Source: Microbacterium capsulatum (GTDB taxonomy: Bacteria; Actinomycetota; Actinomycetes; Actinomycetales; Microbacteriaceae). From it: a stretch of 64,000 bases of DNA. The stretch is taken from contig NZ_JAVFCB010000006.1 of assembly GCF_030865425.1 (NCBI RefSeq), positions 186,001 through 250,000 on the forward strand, in the 5' to 3' direction. The position numbers and the translations under genes are program-made. How positions within the stretch are numbered: the first letter of the stretch is position 1; every line of letters begins with the position of its first letter. The notes under the pieces are model-generated. The model did no database searches, was not told the DNA's origin, and worked only from the letters and a program-made list of their open reading frames with translations. Of the stretch, positions 1 to 8,467 are shown piece after piece.

Positions 1-567
1 GGCGCCGACGGCGTCGTCGAGGAGGACCGCGTAGAAGTCGTTGGAGCCCGCGTCGCGCAGCGTCGCCTCGACGCAGCCGCCCGTGGAGACGCCCACGATC
101 GCGACCGACTCGATGCCCTGGCTGCGCAGCAGCAGCGCGAGCTCGGTGCCGACGAAGGCGCTCTGCCGGCGCTTGCGGATGACGACCTCGTCACCCTCCG
201 GAGCGCAGGACTCGGTGAACTCGGTGAGCGGGTCGCCCTTCGCGCTGAGCCGGCCGAGGTCGGTGGAGCGGCCGTGGCCCACCGTGTAGAGCGCGCGCAG
301 CCACGCCGCCGTGGAGCTCTTGCCGTCGGGAAGGTTCTCCACGCAGATGTGGAAGACGGGCACGCCGTTCTCGCGTGCAGCTCGGATCGCCCTCGCGCAC
401 TGATCCACGATGCGCGGCATCATGCTCATGTCGTGACCGGAGTCGGCGATCGCGCCGCCCTTCGAGACCGCGCCCTTCTGCATGTCGATCACGACGAGCG
501 CGGTCGAAGTCGGGTCGAGCAGCTCGGCGAACGTGTCGCGCACCTGCTTGCCGCAGATCTCGATCAT
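1..567 (-). CDS. isochorismatase-family cysteine hydrolase (3' end cut by window edge)
   Basis: The minus-strand frame is open from an ATG at 567 to base 1 (189 codons, no stop), so the C-terminus lies outside the window. The family hydrolyses amide, carbamoyl or vinyl-ether bonds with an Asp-Lys-Cys triad. All three are visible: Asp in VVIDMQ, Lys in VIRKRRQSAF and Cys in STGGCVEATLRDA. AGGAG lies just before the ATG. It follows the MBL gene by 37 bases and is probably the last visible gene of the operon starting at 2258. The substrate is unknown; an amidase or carbamoylase role would fit the hydantoinase and amidase of the same presumed regulon, but that is inference. Confidence 0.85.
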   Translation of the reverse strand, partial: MIEICGKQVRDTFAELLDPTSTALVVIDMQKGAVSKGGAIADSGHDMSMMPRIVDQCARAIRAARENGVPVFHICVENLPDGKSSTAAWLRALYTVGHGRSTDLGRLSAKGDPLTEFTESCAPEGDEVVIRKRRQSAFVGTELALLLRSQGIESVAIVGVSTGGCVEATLRDAGSNDFYAVLLDDAVGA

Positions 568-604
568 GGGATTCTCCTTTCAGCCCCGCGACGGGGCGGG
601 TTCG

Positions 605-1423
605 TCAGTAGCGGTAGGCCTGCTTGTGACCTGCGCGGATGATGGGCTCGACGTCGCGGACGTTCGTGATGACGTTCCCGTGGGTGGGAGCGACGAGCTC
701 GACACCGAGCTCGTCGACCAGCGCGAGCACACGGTCGTAGACCTGGTCGGCGTCGTCGTTGAAGCGCGCCCAGTACAGTGCGCTCCCGGTGAAGAAAGCG
801 GCGTTCTCCACCGCGATCGGCGTGGACAGCTCGTCCGTGGTGAGCGCGCACTCCCCCGGAAGGTGCAGCGGATCCTCGTCATCCAGCTCTGGACGATGCA
901 TGTAGCAGAACCCGTCGGCGGTGAAGAGGACCTTCTCCCGTCGGGCGAACGCCCACTGCGTGTTCGGAAGGTCGCGGATCATCGCCTCGACGATGAGGAC
1001 CTCCTGGCCACCGCCCAGATCGATCACGTCCCCGGGGACCCGCGAGTGCAGGTTGGGCACGATCTGCGGATAGAACAGGTGGTAGTCGTGCATGTCGCCG
1101 ACGACCTGGACATCGGGGTACTTCTCGACGAGTCGAGGCAGGTTCCCGGTGTGCGGAAGCTCGGGATGCGTCGGGAAGACGTAGGTGAGCGGCTCGTCGC
1201 CGAGCAGTTCGTCGAGCTTGGCGGAGATCGTGGTCCAGCTCGACGGGTTGCCCGTGTCGACGATCATCGAGCTCTCACTGCCCTTGATCACATAGGCCGA
1301 GTTGTGGCCGTGGATGACGCGGTCGGCGAGGTGGAACGGCAGGCACGCACCCATCCAGAAGACGCCGTCCCGGATCTCCCGCGGAAACTCGGCCGCCATC
1401 GTCTCGGTGATGATGTTCTCCAT
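605..1423 (-). CDS. MBL-fold metallo-hydrolase, ODP/flavodiiron-type site
   Basis: A 272-residue beta-lactamase-fold protein. The start at 1423 is chosen because AGGAG precedes it and because it lies 10 bases after the upstream MBL gene; a longer in-frame start would overlap that gene. The first metal motif reads H86-P-E88-L-P-H91. This has Glu at the second position, as in oxygen-binding diiron (ODP/flavodiiron) proteins (H-x-E-x-D-H), rather than HxHxDH, and Pro where Asp is expected. D170 (FTAD) and H248 (APTHGN) supply later ligands. There is no flavodoxin domain. It may be an oxidoreductase or thioesterase-like enzyme; the substrate is unknown. The neighbouring gene is a degenerate paralogue. 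Confidence 0.85.
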   Translation of the reverse strand: MENIITETMAAEFPREIRDGVFWMGACLPFHLADRVIHGHNSAYVIKGSESSMIVDTGNPSSWTTISAKLDELLGDEPLTYVFPTHPELPHTGNLPRLVEKYPDVQVVGDMHDYHLFYPQIVPNLHSRVPGDVIDLGGGQEVLIVEAMIRDLPNTQWAFARREKVLFTADGFCYMHRPELDDEDPLHLPGECALTTDELSTPIAVENAAFFTGSALYWARFNDDADQVYDRVLALVDELGVELVAPTHGNVITNVRDVEPIIRAGHKQAYRY

Positions 1424-1433
1424 GCGAGGTCTC

Positions 1434-2258
1434 CTATGCGGCGTCGTCGGCCAGAGCGGCCAGCATGAGGTCGAGGTGGTGGCGGACGCTGGCGCGTCCG
1501 CGGATGACGGATCCGCGCGAAGGCGCGATGATCTCAGGATCGAAACGGTCGAAGGTCTCCACGAGCCAGTCGCGCAGCGGATGCTTGGTCGCACGCGGCA
1601 GCCACTCGTACTTGGCGAACAGGTGCGCCGCGACCTGCTCGGGCGTCGTGTCGTCCTCGACGGATCCGTCGATCACCCGCGGGCCGTCAGGCCGCTCCAT
1701 CACGCCGTGCGTGAAGGTGTCGGAGGTGAACAGCGCACCGGTCTTGCCATCCCACCCCCAGAAGGTGGGCAGGAGACGCAGCAGAGGCGATTGCACGTCG
1801 AGGATCCGCCCCGGAGCGATCTCGATGCTCATCGAGCGCTCGAGGGCATCCCCCTCGACGGTACGGGTGCCGTCGATCTGCTCGCGGCGGCCGCGCAGCG
1901 CGAACCGGCTGACGTCGTCGAACGCGTCGAAAGGATTGATCACGCCACCGGTGAAGAGACGGAGGATGTCGAAGCGGCGGGAGATCGGCTCGAGGTTGGA
2001 GACGCAGTCCATCTCGGGACGGGTGAAGAAGATCGACACCCCGCCGCCCTCTCCGATCAGCTCGGCGAGATCGTCGAGGATCTCGCCGCCGTGCACCGCC
2101 ATTCCGGAGTCGACGAGAAGATGCGCATCACCCTCGGTCAGCAGATAGCAGTTGGATGCCTGATACCCGGTCGAGCCGCGTGGTACCCAGCTCACTCTGT
2201 CCTCGAGCTCGTACGCGCCGCCAAGGACCGTCAAGCCATCGGTAAGCTTATTGAACAT
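1434..2258 (-). CDS. degenerate MBL-fold protein, probable pseudoenzyme
   Basis: A 274-residue paralogue of the next gene. Its metal motif reads R80-P-E82-M-D84-C85, so both histidines are replaced, and the last His is Arg (APSR248G). Only E82, D84 and D180 (FTSD) remain. Binding of the usual two metals is unlikely. It retains the Asp that its partner lacks, which suggests a regulatory or structural partner. It is first in the operon. The ATG at 2258 is only 6 bases downstream of a TAGAAT minus-10 box and has no good ribosome-binding site, so the mRNA is probably leaderless. A palindromic operator overlies that minus-10 box. Confidence 0.82.
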   Translation of the reverse strand: MFNKLTDGLTVLGGAYELEDRVSWVPRGSTGYQASNCYLLTEGDAHLLVDSGMAVHGGEILDDLAELIGEGGGVSIFFTRPEMDCVSNLEPISRRFDILRLFTGGVINPFDAFDDVSRFALRGRREQIDGTRTVEGDALERSMSIEIAPGRILDVQSPLLRLLPTFWGWDGKTGALFTSDTFTHGVMERPDGPRVIDGSVEDDTTPEQVAAHLFAKYEWLPRATKHPLRDWLVETFDRFDPEIIAPSRGSVIRGRASVRHHLDLMLAALADDAA

Positions 2259-2260
2259 AT

Positions 2261-2276
2261 CTTCATTCTATTGAAT
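2261..2276. promoter_or_regulatory. operator-like palindrome, site 1
   Basis: CTTCA-TTCTAT-TGAAT. It matches CTTCA-N6-TGAAG at 9 of 10 arm bases and covers the minus-10 box of the MBL operon promoter, as expected for a repressor site. Confidence 0.6.
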
Positions 2277-2293
2277 CTCAGTGAGCGAGTCAA
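2265..2293 (-). promoter_or_regulatory. promoter of the MBL/MBL/isochorismatase operon
   Basis: On the minus strand TTGACT (2288-2293) and TAGAAT (2265-2270) are separated by 17 bases. Only 6 bases separate the minus-10 box from the ATG, implying a leaderless or nearly leaderless transcript. Confidence 0.75.
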
Positions 2294-2380
2294 CTGCCGA
2301 CCTCGGCGCAGTCTCCCTCAAAACAACCAGCATCCGCGGCAATCGAGACATCCTCGCTCGACAACAGCACTGCCACGAAA

Positions 2381-2396
2381 CTTCATTATGATGATG
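2381..2396. promoter_or_regulatory. operator-like palindrome, site 2
   Basis: CTTCA-TTATGA-TGATG, 120 bases upstream of site 1, between the sulfatase stop and the MBL promoter. It is not at a core promoter; a distal looping site is possible. Confidence 0.5.
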
Positions 2397-2423
2397 CACC
2401 CGCCTGTGAGATGAAGGTGGCGC

Positions 2424-4748
2424 CTAGTCCGAACGCGAGGCGGCGGCGCGATCGATGTCGACGATGATCTCCGTGTTGTACTCGGCCCGCGGACCCGGCC
2501 GGTACTCGACCGACTCCAGTGCGCCCGTGCAGCGGAACGGGCCGCGCCGCTCGTGCAGCTCCGCGTCCACCGGGCTTCCGCGGTCGACGCCCACGCTGAT
2601 GCCGGTGAAGGGCGCGGCTCCCGCCATCTGCAGGACCGGCCCGAGGTCGAGCGCGCGCGCACCGTCGATCGTCGCCGAGATCCCCCACCGGATCCCGGGT
2701 TCCGCGGTGAACGTCACTCGGATGACCTCGGGGAACCGCGCACCCAGGGGCGCCGAAGCTCGGTGCATGCGTCCGTACTCGTTGTAGCTGATGCAGAACC
2801 GGTCGTCTTCGATGAAGGCGACGTAGCCTCCGCCCTGGTCGCCGTGGGCGAACAGCACTCCTTCACCGTCCGGTCCGGCGACGAAGCGGACGATCACCTC
2901 GAACGACCTCAGCCGGATCAGCCGATTGGATCGGAAGCGCTCCAGCGTCGGCGATGCCGGCCGCAGGACGGTCGGTCGCTCCAGACGCAGATCGGACGAC
3001 GGGCGGGTCCTCGTCAGGGTGCCGTCGTCGTTGAGCGGGAAGACGGTGTTGCGCCAGGCCTCCTCGCGCCAGCGCGCCGCGAGACGCGCGACGAGCTCGG
3101 GGTTCCCCGGCGCGAGGTCGACGGTCTCGCAGGGATCCTCCTCCATGTCGTACAGCCGCCACTCGGCATCGGAGAACTCCTCGCCGGCACGGTGTTCGGT
3201 GAGGATCTTCCATCGGCCGCTGCTGAACGCGCGACTGCCTGCGAACTCGGCATACTGCTCGGCATGCGGGCTTGCCGCCCGAGGGTCGCGGAGCACGTCG
3301 TCGAACCTCACACCGTCGACGGACGGAACCTCCCGCCCGTTCCAGCGCGGGAGCGCGACGACGCCGGCGAGCGCGAGCAGGGTCTGCCCGAGATCGGACA
3401 CGTAGGCGTACTGGGCGCGCAGCCCCTGGTCGTCGGCCCGTCGCGGCAGCCCGCGAGGCCAGGACACGATCAGAGGAGCCCGGATGCCGCCCTCCATCAT
3501 GAATCGCTTGTACTTCGCGAACGGCGTGTTCGACACCGAGGCCCACCCGCGCGGGTAGTGCATCATCGAGCGCGGACCACCGACCTCGTCCAGGTCCATC
3601 GGAGAACCGGCCTCGCCGAGCGCGAGATCCGTCGGAGCTCCCATCGACGCCAGATACGTCGCCGTCCCGTGGTCTCCGCCCTCACCGCTCGCGCCGTTGT
3701 CGGAGGTGAAGGCGATGATCGTGTTGTCGTACTCCCCCATCGCCTTGAGCTGAGCCACGATTCTGCCCAGACTCTGGTCCACCGTGTCGACGATCGCGGC
3801 GTAGACCTCCATGCACCGCGCGAACCAGCGCTGCTGCGCCTCGGTCAGCTCGTCCCAGGCCGTCAGCTCCGCATCGCGCGGCGACGGCCGGCCGCCGTCC
3901 GGGAACAGCCCTTCCTCGCGCTGCCGGGCTTCTCGTCGGGCCCGGACGACATCCCAGCCCGCCTCGTACCGGCCGCGGTACTTCTGAATGTCGTCCGCCT
4001 TCGCCTGCAACGGAGCGTGCGCGGCCTGATGCGCGAAATAGAGGAAGAACGGCTTGGTCGGGTCGTTGGCGCGCAGCCCCGCGATCATCGACTCGGCCTC
4101 GGCGGTGAGCGCGTCCGTCAGATAGAAGGAGCTGTCGTATTCGTCGACGGTGATCGGACTGTTGTCACGCATGAGGCGGTGCGGCTGGAACAGCGTGGTG
4201 TACGCGTCCATGCAGCCGTAATAGCGGTCGAACCCGCGCTGGACCGGCCACGACGACTTCTCGGCGCCGTCGTGGAGCTTGTTCGAGGGCGTCAGGTGCC
4301 ACTTGCCGACCATGAAGGTGGCATAACCGGCCGCCCGGAAGGACTCCGCGAGCGTTGGGGCGTCCGAAGGAAGCTCCGCGCTGAACCCGGGGTATCCCGG
4401 GCTCGACCCCGCGACCGTCGCGAATCCCGCCCTGTGCGGGTTCAGTCCGGTCAGCAGGGAAGCCCGAGCCGGCGCGCAGACCGTCGACGTGTGATAGTTC
4501 GTGAACCGATACCCCGCCTCCGCGATCTCCCGCAGGTGGGGCGTGTCGATCTCGCCCCCGAACGGCGAGATGTCACTGAAGCCCAGATCGTCGACCAGTA
4601 CGAGGACGACGTTCGGCGCGTCATCGGGCGCGCGAACCTCGGCCGGCCAGGACGGCGTCGACTGCGAAGCGAGCTCTCGGACCACACCGGAGAACCGTTC
4701 GTATCCGCGCGCGCCGACCGGATATCCCGGCGTCGTGGAGGCATCCAT
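2424..4748 (-). CDS. arylsulfatase-type sulfatase
   Basis: A 774-residue sulfatase that would hydrolyse an organic sulfate ester. The formylglycine motif is C91-A-P-A-R followed by SLLTG. Metal ligands D53/D54 (VDDLG) and D350/N351 (TSDNG) and catalytic-site K149, H151 and H244 are present. The long C-terminal part (about 580-774) is the beta-rich tail seen in large arylsulfatases. No signal peptide is visible, so it is probably cytoplasmic and acts on an imported sulfate ester. GGGAGG precedes the ATG. It stands alone on the minus strand, divergent from the ABC importer, with two operator-like palindromes upstream. The Cys needs a formylglycine-generating enzyme, which is not in the window. 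Confidence 0.93.
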   Translation of the reverse strand: MDASTTPGYPVGARGYERFSGVVRELASQSTPSWPAEVRAPDDAPNVVLVLVDDLGFSDISPFGGEIDTPHLREIAEAGYRFTNYHTSTVCAPARASLLTGLNPHRAGFATVAGSSPGYPGFSAELPSDAPTLAESFRAAGYATFMVGKWHLTPSNKLHDGAEKSSWPVQRGFDRYYGCMDAYTTLFQPHRLMRDNSPITVDEYDSSFYLTDALTAEAESMIAGLRANDPTKPFFLYFAHQAAHAPLQAKADDIQKYRGRYEAGWDVVRARREARQREEGLFPDGGRPSPRDAELTAWDELTEAQQRWFARCMEVYAAIVDTVDQSLGRIVAQLKAMGEYDNTIIAFTSDNGASGEGGDHGTATYLASMGAPTDLALGEAGSPMDLDEVGGPRSMMHYPRGWASVSNTPFAKYKRFMMEGGIRAPLIVSWPRGLPRRADDQGLRAQYAYVSDLGQTLLALAGVVALPRWNGREVPSVDGVRFDDVLRDPRAASPHAEQYAEFAGSRAFSSGRWKILTEHRAGEEFSDAEWRLYDMEEDPCETVDLAPGNPELVARLAARWREEAWRNTVFPLNDDGTLTRTRPSSDLRLERPTVLRPASPTLERFRSNRLIRLRSFEVIVRFVAGPDGEGVLFAHGDQGGGYVAFIEDDRFCISYNEYGRMHRASAPLGARFPEVIRVTFTAEPGIRWGISATIDGARALDLGPVLQMAGAAPFTGISVGVDRGSPVDAELHERRGPFRCTGALESVEYRPGPRAEYNTEIIVDIDRAAASRSD

Positions 4749-4764
4749 CGGCGACCCTCCCCGT

Positions 4765-4799
4765 CTTCATCATCATGATGTCTCTTCAAAATATTGGGA
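4765..4799. promoter_or_regulatory. paired operator-like palindromes, sites 3 and 4
   Basis: CTTCA-TCATCA-TGATG (4765-4780) and a weaker CTTCA-AAATAT-TGGGA (4784-4799), 19 bases apart, lie 17 and 36 bases upstream of the sulfatase ATG. No good minus-35/minus-10 pair is visible here, so activation or a weak promoter is possible. Confidence 0.5.
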
Positions 4800-4922
4800 T
4801 CATCGCGATGGTACCCGCGAAGCCGGCCCAAGGGAACAGGATCCCCTCTTCTCGGGGCGGTCGGGCATCAGGAAGGACCAGAAGACGAGCGAGATGGGGC
4901 ATCATCGCCCGCGGAAGAATGA

Positions 4923-4952
4923 TTGACATACTGATGACGTCTTCAGTAGAGT
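4923..4952 (+). promoter_or_regulatory. promoter of the ABC importer operon
   Basis: TTGACA (4923-4928), 18 bases, TAGAGT (4947-4952). It is a near-consensus housekeeping-type promoter 58 bases before the binding-protein ATG. Confidence 0.75.
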
Positions 4953-4956
4953 GAAG
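4941..4956. promoter_or_regulatory. operator-like palindrome, site 5 (best match)
   Basis: CTTCA-GTAGAG-TGAAG has perfectly inverted 5-base arms and fully covers the minus-10 box of the importer promoter. Confidence 0.65.
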
Positions 4957-5010
4957 ACTCCTTGAGTCACAGTGTGGTGCTCGACTGAAGCACCCCGAAA
5001 AAGGGGCAGC

Positions 5011-6618
5011 ATGATGAAATCACAGAGAACGATCGGAATCGTCGCCGCGACCGTGGCCGCGGTCCTTGGACTGGCAGGCTGCGGCGCAGGGCAAGCCGCT
5101 TCATCCACGAGCCAGAAGCCGGTCCGCGATTCCGCGGTCATGGTACTCCCGAGCCTTCCCGATAATCTCACCATCTTCCCGTACGGCGGCAATGCATCGC
5201 AGGCCGTCCTCTCGGGACTGGGCTCGCAGCTGGGCTCGTACGAGGTGTCCTGCAAGAACCCCGTGCCGGGGAAGGTGACGGGAAAGCTCGCGGAGAGCAT
5301 CGCGCTCAGCAAGGACCTCAAGTCGATCGAGGTCAAGCTTCGCCCGCTGAAGAGCCAGACCGGCCACACGCTGAGCACCGACGACGTGATGTGGAGCTTC
5401 AGCAAGTACGGCTTCGTCATCCAGCCGGTACTGAAGGCGTCCTTCGCCCAGGCGGGGTACGACGTCGACAATCTGATCACCAAGATCGACGACCACACCT
5501 TCAAGTTCAATCTGAAGTCCTTCTCCTCCACCGCGCTGGATGTCCTGCAGAACCCGCTCGGCTACATCTACGACTCCGTCGAGGCCCAGTCGCACGCGAC
5601 CTCCGACGACCCGGTCGCCCAGAAGTGGCTCTTCACGCACCTCGCCGACTACAGCGGCTGGAAGCTCGACAACTTCAGCCCGCGGGAGTCGCTCGCCGTC
5701 ACGGCGGACCCGAACTGGGGCGGCCCCAAGCGCGCTGTGAAGAAGGTCGCCGTGCAGAGCGTCCCCGACGACACCACGCGCCAGCAGCTCCTGGAGACCG
5801 GCGAGGCTCAGGTCGCGGTGGGCTTCCAGCCGAGCCAGTACCGCGCCCTCGTCGGCAAGCCCGGCATCAACGTCACCGACTGCGCCAGCCTCAACATGGA
5901 CAACCTGATGTTCTCCACCCGTGACGCGCCTCTGAACGACGTGCGGGTGCGTACGGCGGTGTCGATGGCCATCAACCGGGACGAACTCGCCAAGGGCGCC
6001 TACGCCGGCTACGCGACTCCCGCCGTGTCCTCGTTCAACAAGGCCTTCAACTTCGGCCAGACCGGAGACGCCTACAAGTTCGACCCGGCGAAGGCCAAGA
6101 AGCTGCTCGCCGATGCCGGATACCCGAACGGCTTCGACCTGACCCTGACCTACAGCCCGACTCGACCCGGTCCCGTGACCTCGAAGAGCTCGGTGCTGGT
6201 CCAGTCGATGCTCGCCGCCGTGGGCATCCGCGTCAAGCTCGAGGTCATCTCCGGCCCGACCCAGTTCACCGACGTGATGTACACGACCCACCTGTATCAG
6301 AGCGCGCTCTACGGCGAGCCCATCGCGATCGCCGACCCCGCCTGGCTCACGTACGTGAAGTTCGGCAAGTCCCCGAACAACAGCGGCACGTTCTGGAGCA
6401 GCCCCGCCCTGCTCGACCTGCTGTCCCAGGTGTCGGCGACCCCGGCCTCCGACACGAAGACCCGCAGCGATCTGTTCCATCAGATCGCGAAGATCGGCGA
6501 CACCGAGCTGCCTCTGATCGAACTCGTCGAGACTCCGTACGTGATCGCGACGAACGGCATCGCCACCGGAAACCCGCTGCCCAACGGCCAGCTGGCCTTC
6601 TCGGACTTCGGCAAGTAG
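5011..6618 (+). CDS. extracellular substrate-binding lipoprotein, ABC family 5 (peptide/nickel type)
   Basis: A 535-residue binding protein that would capture the importer substrate outside the membrane. The N-terminus is a lipoprotein signal: Lys/Arg start, hydrophobic stretch and lipobox LAGC with C24 as the lipidated Cys. The rest has the DppA/OppA pattern, with a late motif AINRDELAKGAY and a C-terminal peptide-binding lobe. The start at 5011 is preferred to an in-frame ATG at 4972 because AGGGG precedes it and the signal peptide then starts correctly. It is the first gene of a five-gene importer. The family also carries opines, glycosides and other solutes, so the ligand is open. Confidence 0.92.
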   Translation: MMKSQRTIGIVAATVAAVLGLAGCGAGQAASSTSQKPVRDSAVMVLPSLPDNLTIFPYGGNASQAVLSGLGSQLGSYEVSCKNPVPGKVTGKLAESIALSKDLKSIEVKLRPLKSQTGHTLSTDDVMWSFSKYGFVIQPVLKASFAQAGYDVDNLITKIDDHTFKFNLKSFSSTALDVLQNPLGYIYDSVEAQSHATSDDPVAQKWLFTHLADYSGWKLDNFSPRESLAVTADPNWGGPKRAVKKVAVQSVPDDTTRQQLLETGEAQVAVGFQPSQYRALVGKPGINVTDCASLNMDNLMFSTRDAPLNDVRVRTAVSMAINRDELAKGAYAGYATPAVSSFNKAFNFGQTGDAYKFDPAKAKKLLADAGYPNGFDLTLTYSPTRPGPVTSKSSVLVQSMLAAVGIRVKLEVISGPTQFTDVMYTTHLYQSALYGEPIAIADPAWLTYVKFGKSPNNSGTFWSSPALLDLLSQVSATPASDTKTRSDLFHQIAKIGDTELPLIELVETPYVIATNGIATGNPLPNGQLAFSDFGK

Positions 6619-6637
6619 TCGCACGCGGGGAGGCGGC

Positions 6638-7621
6638 ATGATCCGTCGCCTCCCCGCCCCCTCACCCGCATCCCTCGAAACCCCCGGTGAAGCCATGAAG
6701 TTCGCGGAGTACAACACCGCGGCCACGACCGCAGTGGCCGCCCGACCGACGACGACCTCGGTCATCGCCTCCAGCAGATTCCCCCGCCTCAAGCGGGCGC
6801 AGCTCTTCGCCCGCAAGCACAGGAGCAGCATCACGATCGCCGTCGCGCTCGTGTTCCTCGTCGCGTTCATGCTCTCGGGCGTGCTCTTCCCTCTGCCGTT
6901 CAGCCCGACCAAGCCCGATGTCGAGGCGATCGGACTCGCGCCGAGCGCGACGCACTTCTTCGGTACCGACGGTTTCGGCTTCGACGTCTACTCCCGCGTC
7001 CTCGACGCCGGCGGACGCGACATCCCCATCGCACTCGCGGGTGCCCTCGTCGCGCTCGCCCTCGGCGTCCCCGTGGGGATCGCCGCGTCGGGGGGAAAGC
7101 TGGGGGACATCCTCATGCGCGGCCTCGACGGCTTCTCGGCGCTGCCGATCCTCATCCTCGTGATCGTCGCGATCAGGCTCATGGGCGGAAGCGCGTTCGA
7201 CATCGTCGTGGCGATCGCGATCGTCAACACCCCGAGATTCGCCCGCCTGGTACGCGCCGAGGCGGTGGCATTGCGCTCGAAGCGATTCGTCGAGGCCGCC
7301 GTCGCCGCGGGCGCCTCTCCGCTGCGCATCGCCGTTCAGCACATCGTCCGCAACGCGTACGGCATCGTGCTCGTGCAGACCACTCTCGCGGCCGCGAACG
7401 CCATCGGCGTGATCGCCGCCCTCAACTTCCTCGGCGTCGGCACCACCCCGCCGACCCCCACCTGGGGCGGCATGATCCGAGACGGGATGACGCTGCTGAT
7501 CGACGGCAGATGGTGGGCATCCGCCTTCCCCACAGTGGCGATCTTCCTCGTGGTCGTCGCGTTCAACGCGATCGCGGACGGCATCGAGGCCCGCGCCGAG
7601 GCGACAGGAGGACACTCGTGA
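6638..7621 (+). CDS. ABC transporter permease, DppC type
   Basis: Inner-membrane permease of the family-5 importer, 327 residues. An N-terminal cytoplasmic stretch is followed by a first helix near residues 68-88 and the transport domain. The EAA loop reads VEAAVAAGASPLRIAVQHI. GGGAGG precedes the ATG at 6638; an in-frame ATG at 6695 would remove 19 residues and is a possible alternative. It follows the binding protein by 19 bases and overlaps the next gene by one base. The gene order (binding protein, DppC, DppD, DppF, DppB) is unusual; DppB normally precedes DppC. Confidence 0.92.
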   Translation: MIRRLPAPSPASLETPGEAMKFAEYNTAATTAVAARPTTTSVIASSRFPRLKRAQLFARKHRSSITIAVALVFLVAFMLSGVLFPLPFSPTKPDVEAIGLAPSATHFFGTDGFGFDVYSRVLDAGGRDIPIALAGALVALALGVPVGIAASGGKLGDILMRGLDGFSALPILILVIVAIRLMGGSAFDIVVAIAIVNTPRFARLVRAEAVALRSKRFVEAAVAAGASPLRIAVQHIVRNAYGIVLVQTTLAAANAIGVIAALNFLGVGTTPPTPTWGGMIRDGMTLLIDGRWWASAFPTVAIFLVVVAFNAIADGIEARAEATGGHS

Positions 7622-8466
7622 TGACGAACCCGCTACTGGAGATCTCCGATCTCAGCGTCGAGTTCGGCGCCCACGGTCAGACCCGCCAGATCATCAATGG
7701 GATCTCCTTCACGGTCGAGCGGAACGAGATCATCGGACTCGTCGGAGAGTCCGGATCCGGGAAGTCGACGACCGCGCGATCCGTCATCGGACTGCTGCCG
7801 CCGACAGGGCGCAGTTTCGGCAGGATCGTCTTCGACGGCAACGAGATCAGCATGGCCTCCGCGAAGGAGATCCGGTCCGTCCGGGGCAGGCAGATCGGAT
7901 TCGTCGCGCAGAATCCGTTCGACGCGCTGAACCCGATTCTCACGATCGAACGACAGTTCTTCAACGTCATGCGCGCGCACGAGAAGATCAGCAGAAAGGA
8001 CTCCCGGGCGCGTGCCGAGGAGCTTCTGCGCTCGGTCGGGATCAACGACACGCAACGCGTTCTCGCGGGCCACGCCCACGAGCTCAGCGGCGGAATGGCG
8101 CAGCGCGTCGTGATCGCGATCGCACTGAGCCTCGATCCGAAACTGCTCATCGCCGATGAGCCCACCACCGCGCTGGACATGACCGTGCAGCGGCGCGTGC
8201 TCGATCTCATGCGCGAGATCATCCTGTCGACGGGGCGCTCGATGCTTCTGGTGACTCACGACCTGACCGTCGTCGCCACCTACTGCGATCGCGTCGCCGT
8301 CATGTTCCGGGGGGACATTCTCGAGGTCGGAGACGTGCAGTCGGTCTTCACCGATCCCCAGCACGAGTACACGCGCGCGCTGCTGAATGCCGCAGCCGGC
8401 AAGGGCTTGACCACGGACGGGCTTCGCGAACGAGGGCCTTCTGCCGAAACAGCAAGGGTGTCGTGA
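7621..8466 (+). CDS. ABC transporter ATPase, DppD type
   Basis: Nucleotide-binding subunit, 281 residues. Walker A is GESGSGKST (42-50), the signature LSGGMAQ (155-161) and Walker B LLIADE (175-180). The ATG at 7621 overlaps the upstream stop (TGATG); a GTG at 7618 in the same frame is equally compatible with AGGAGG at 7606. The oligopeptide-type C-terminal extension is present but short. It pairs with the following DppF-type ATPase to energise the two permeases. Confidence 0.93.
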   Translation: MTNPLLEISDLSVEFGAHGQTRQIINGISFTVERNEIIGLVGESGSGKSTTARSVIGLLPPTGRSFGRIVFDGNEISMASAKEIRSVRGRQIGFVAQNPFDALNPILTIERQFFNVMRAHEKISRKDSRARAEELLRSVGINDTQRVLAGHAHELSGGMAQRVVIAIALSLDPKLLIADEPTTALDMTVQRRVLDLMREIILSTGRSMLLVTHDLTVVATYCDRVAVMFRGDILEVGDVQSVFTDPQHEYTRALLNAAAGKGLTTDGLRERGPSAETARVS

Positions 8467-8467
8467 G

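Noticed and set aside
1434-2258. Pseudogene call for the degenerate MBL gene
   Set aside because: The frame is intact, full length, well promoted and first in an operon, so it is kept as a pseudoenzyme rather than a broken gene.
2553-4778. Long open frame on the plus strand opposite the sulfatase (741 codons)
   Set aside because: Antisense shadow of a GC-rich gene: Arg/Gly/Pro-rich translation with no domain, while the opposite strand has clear sulfatase motifs.
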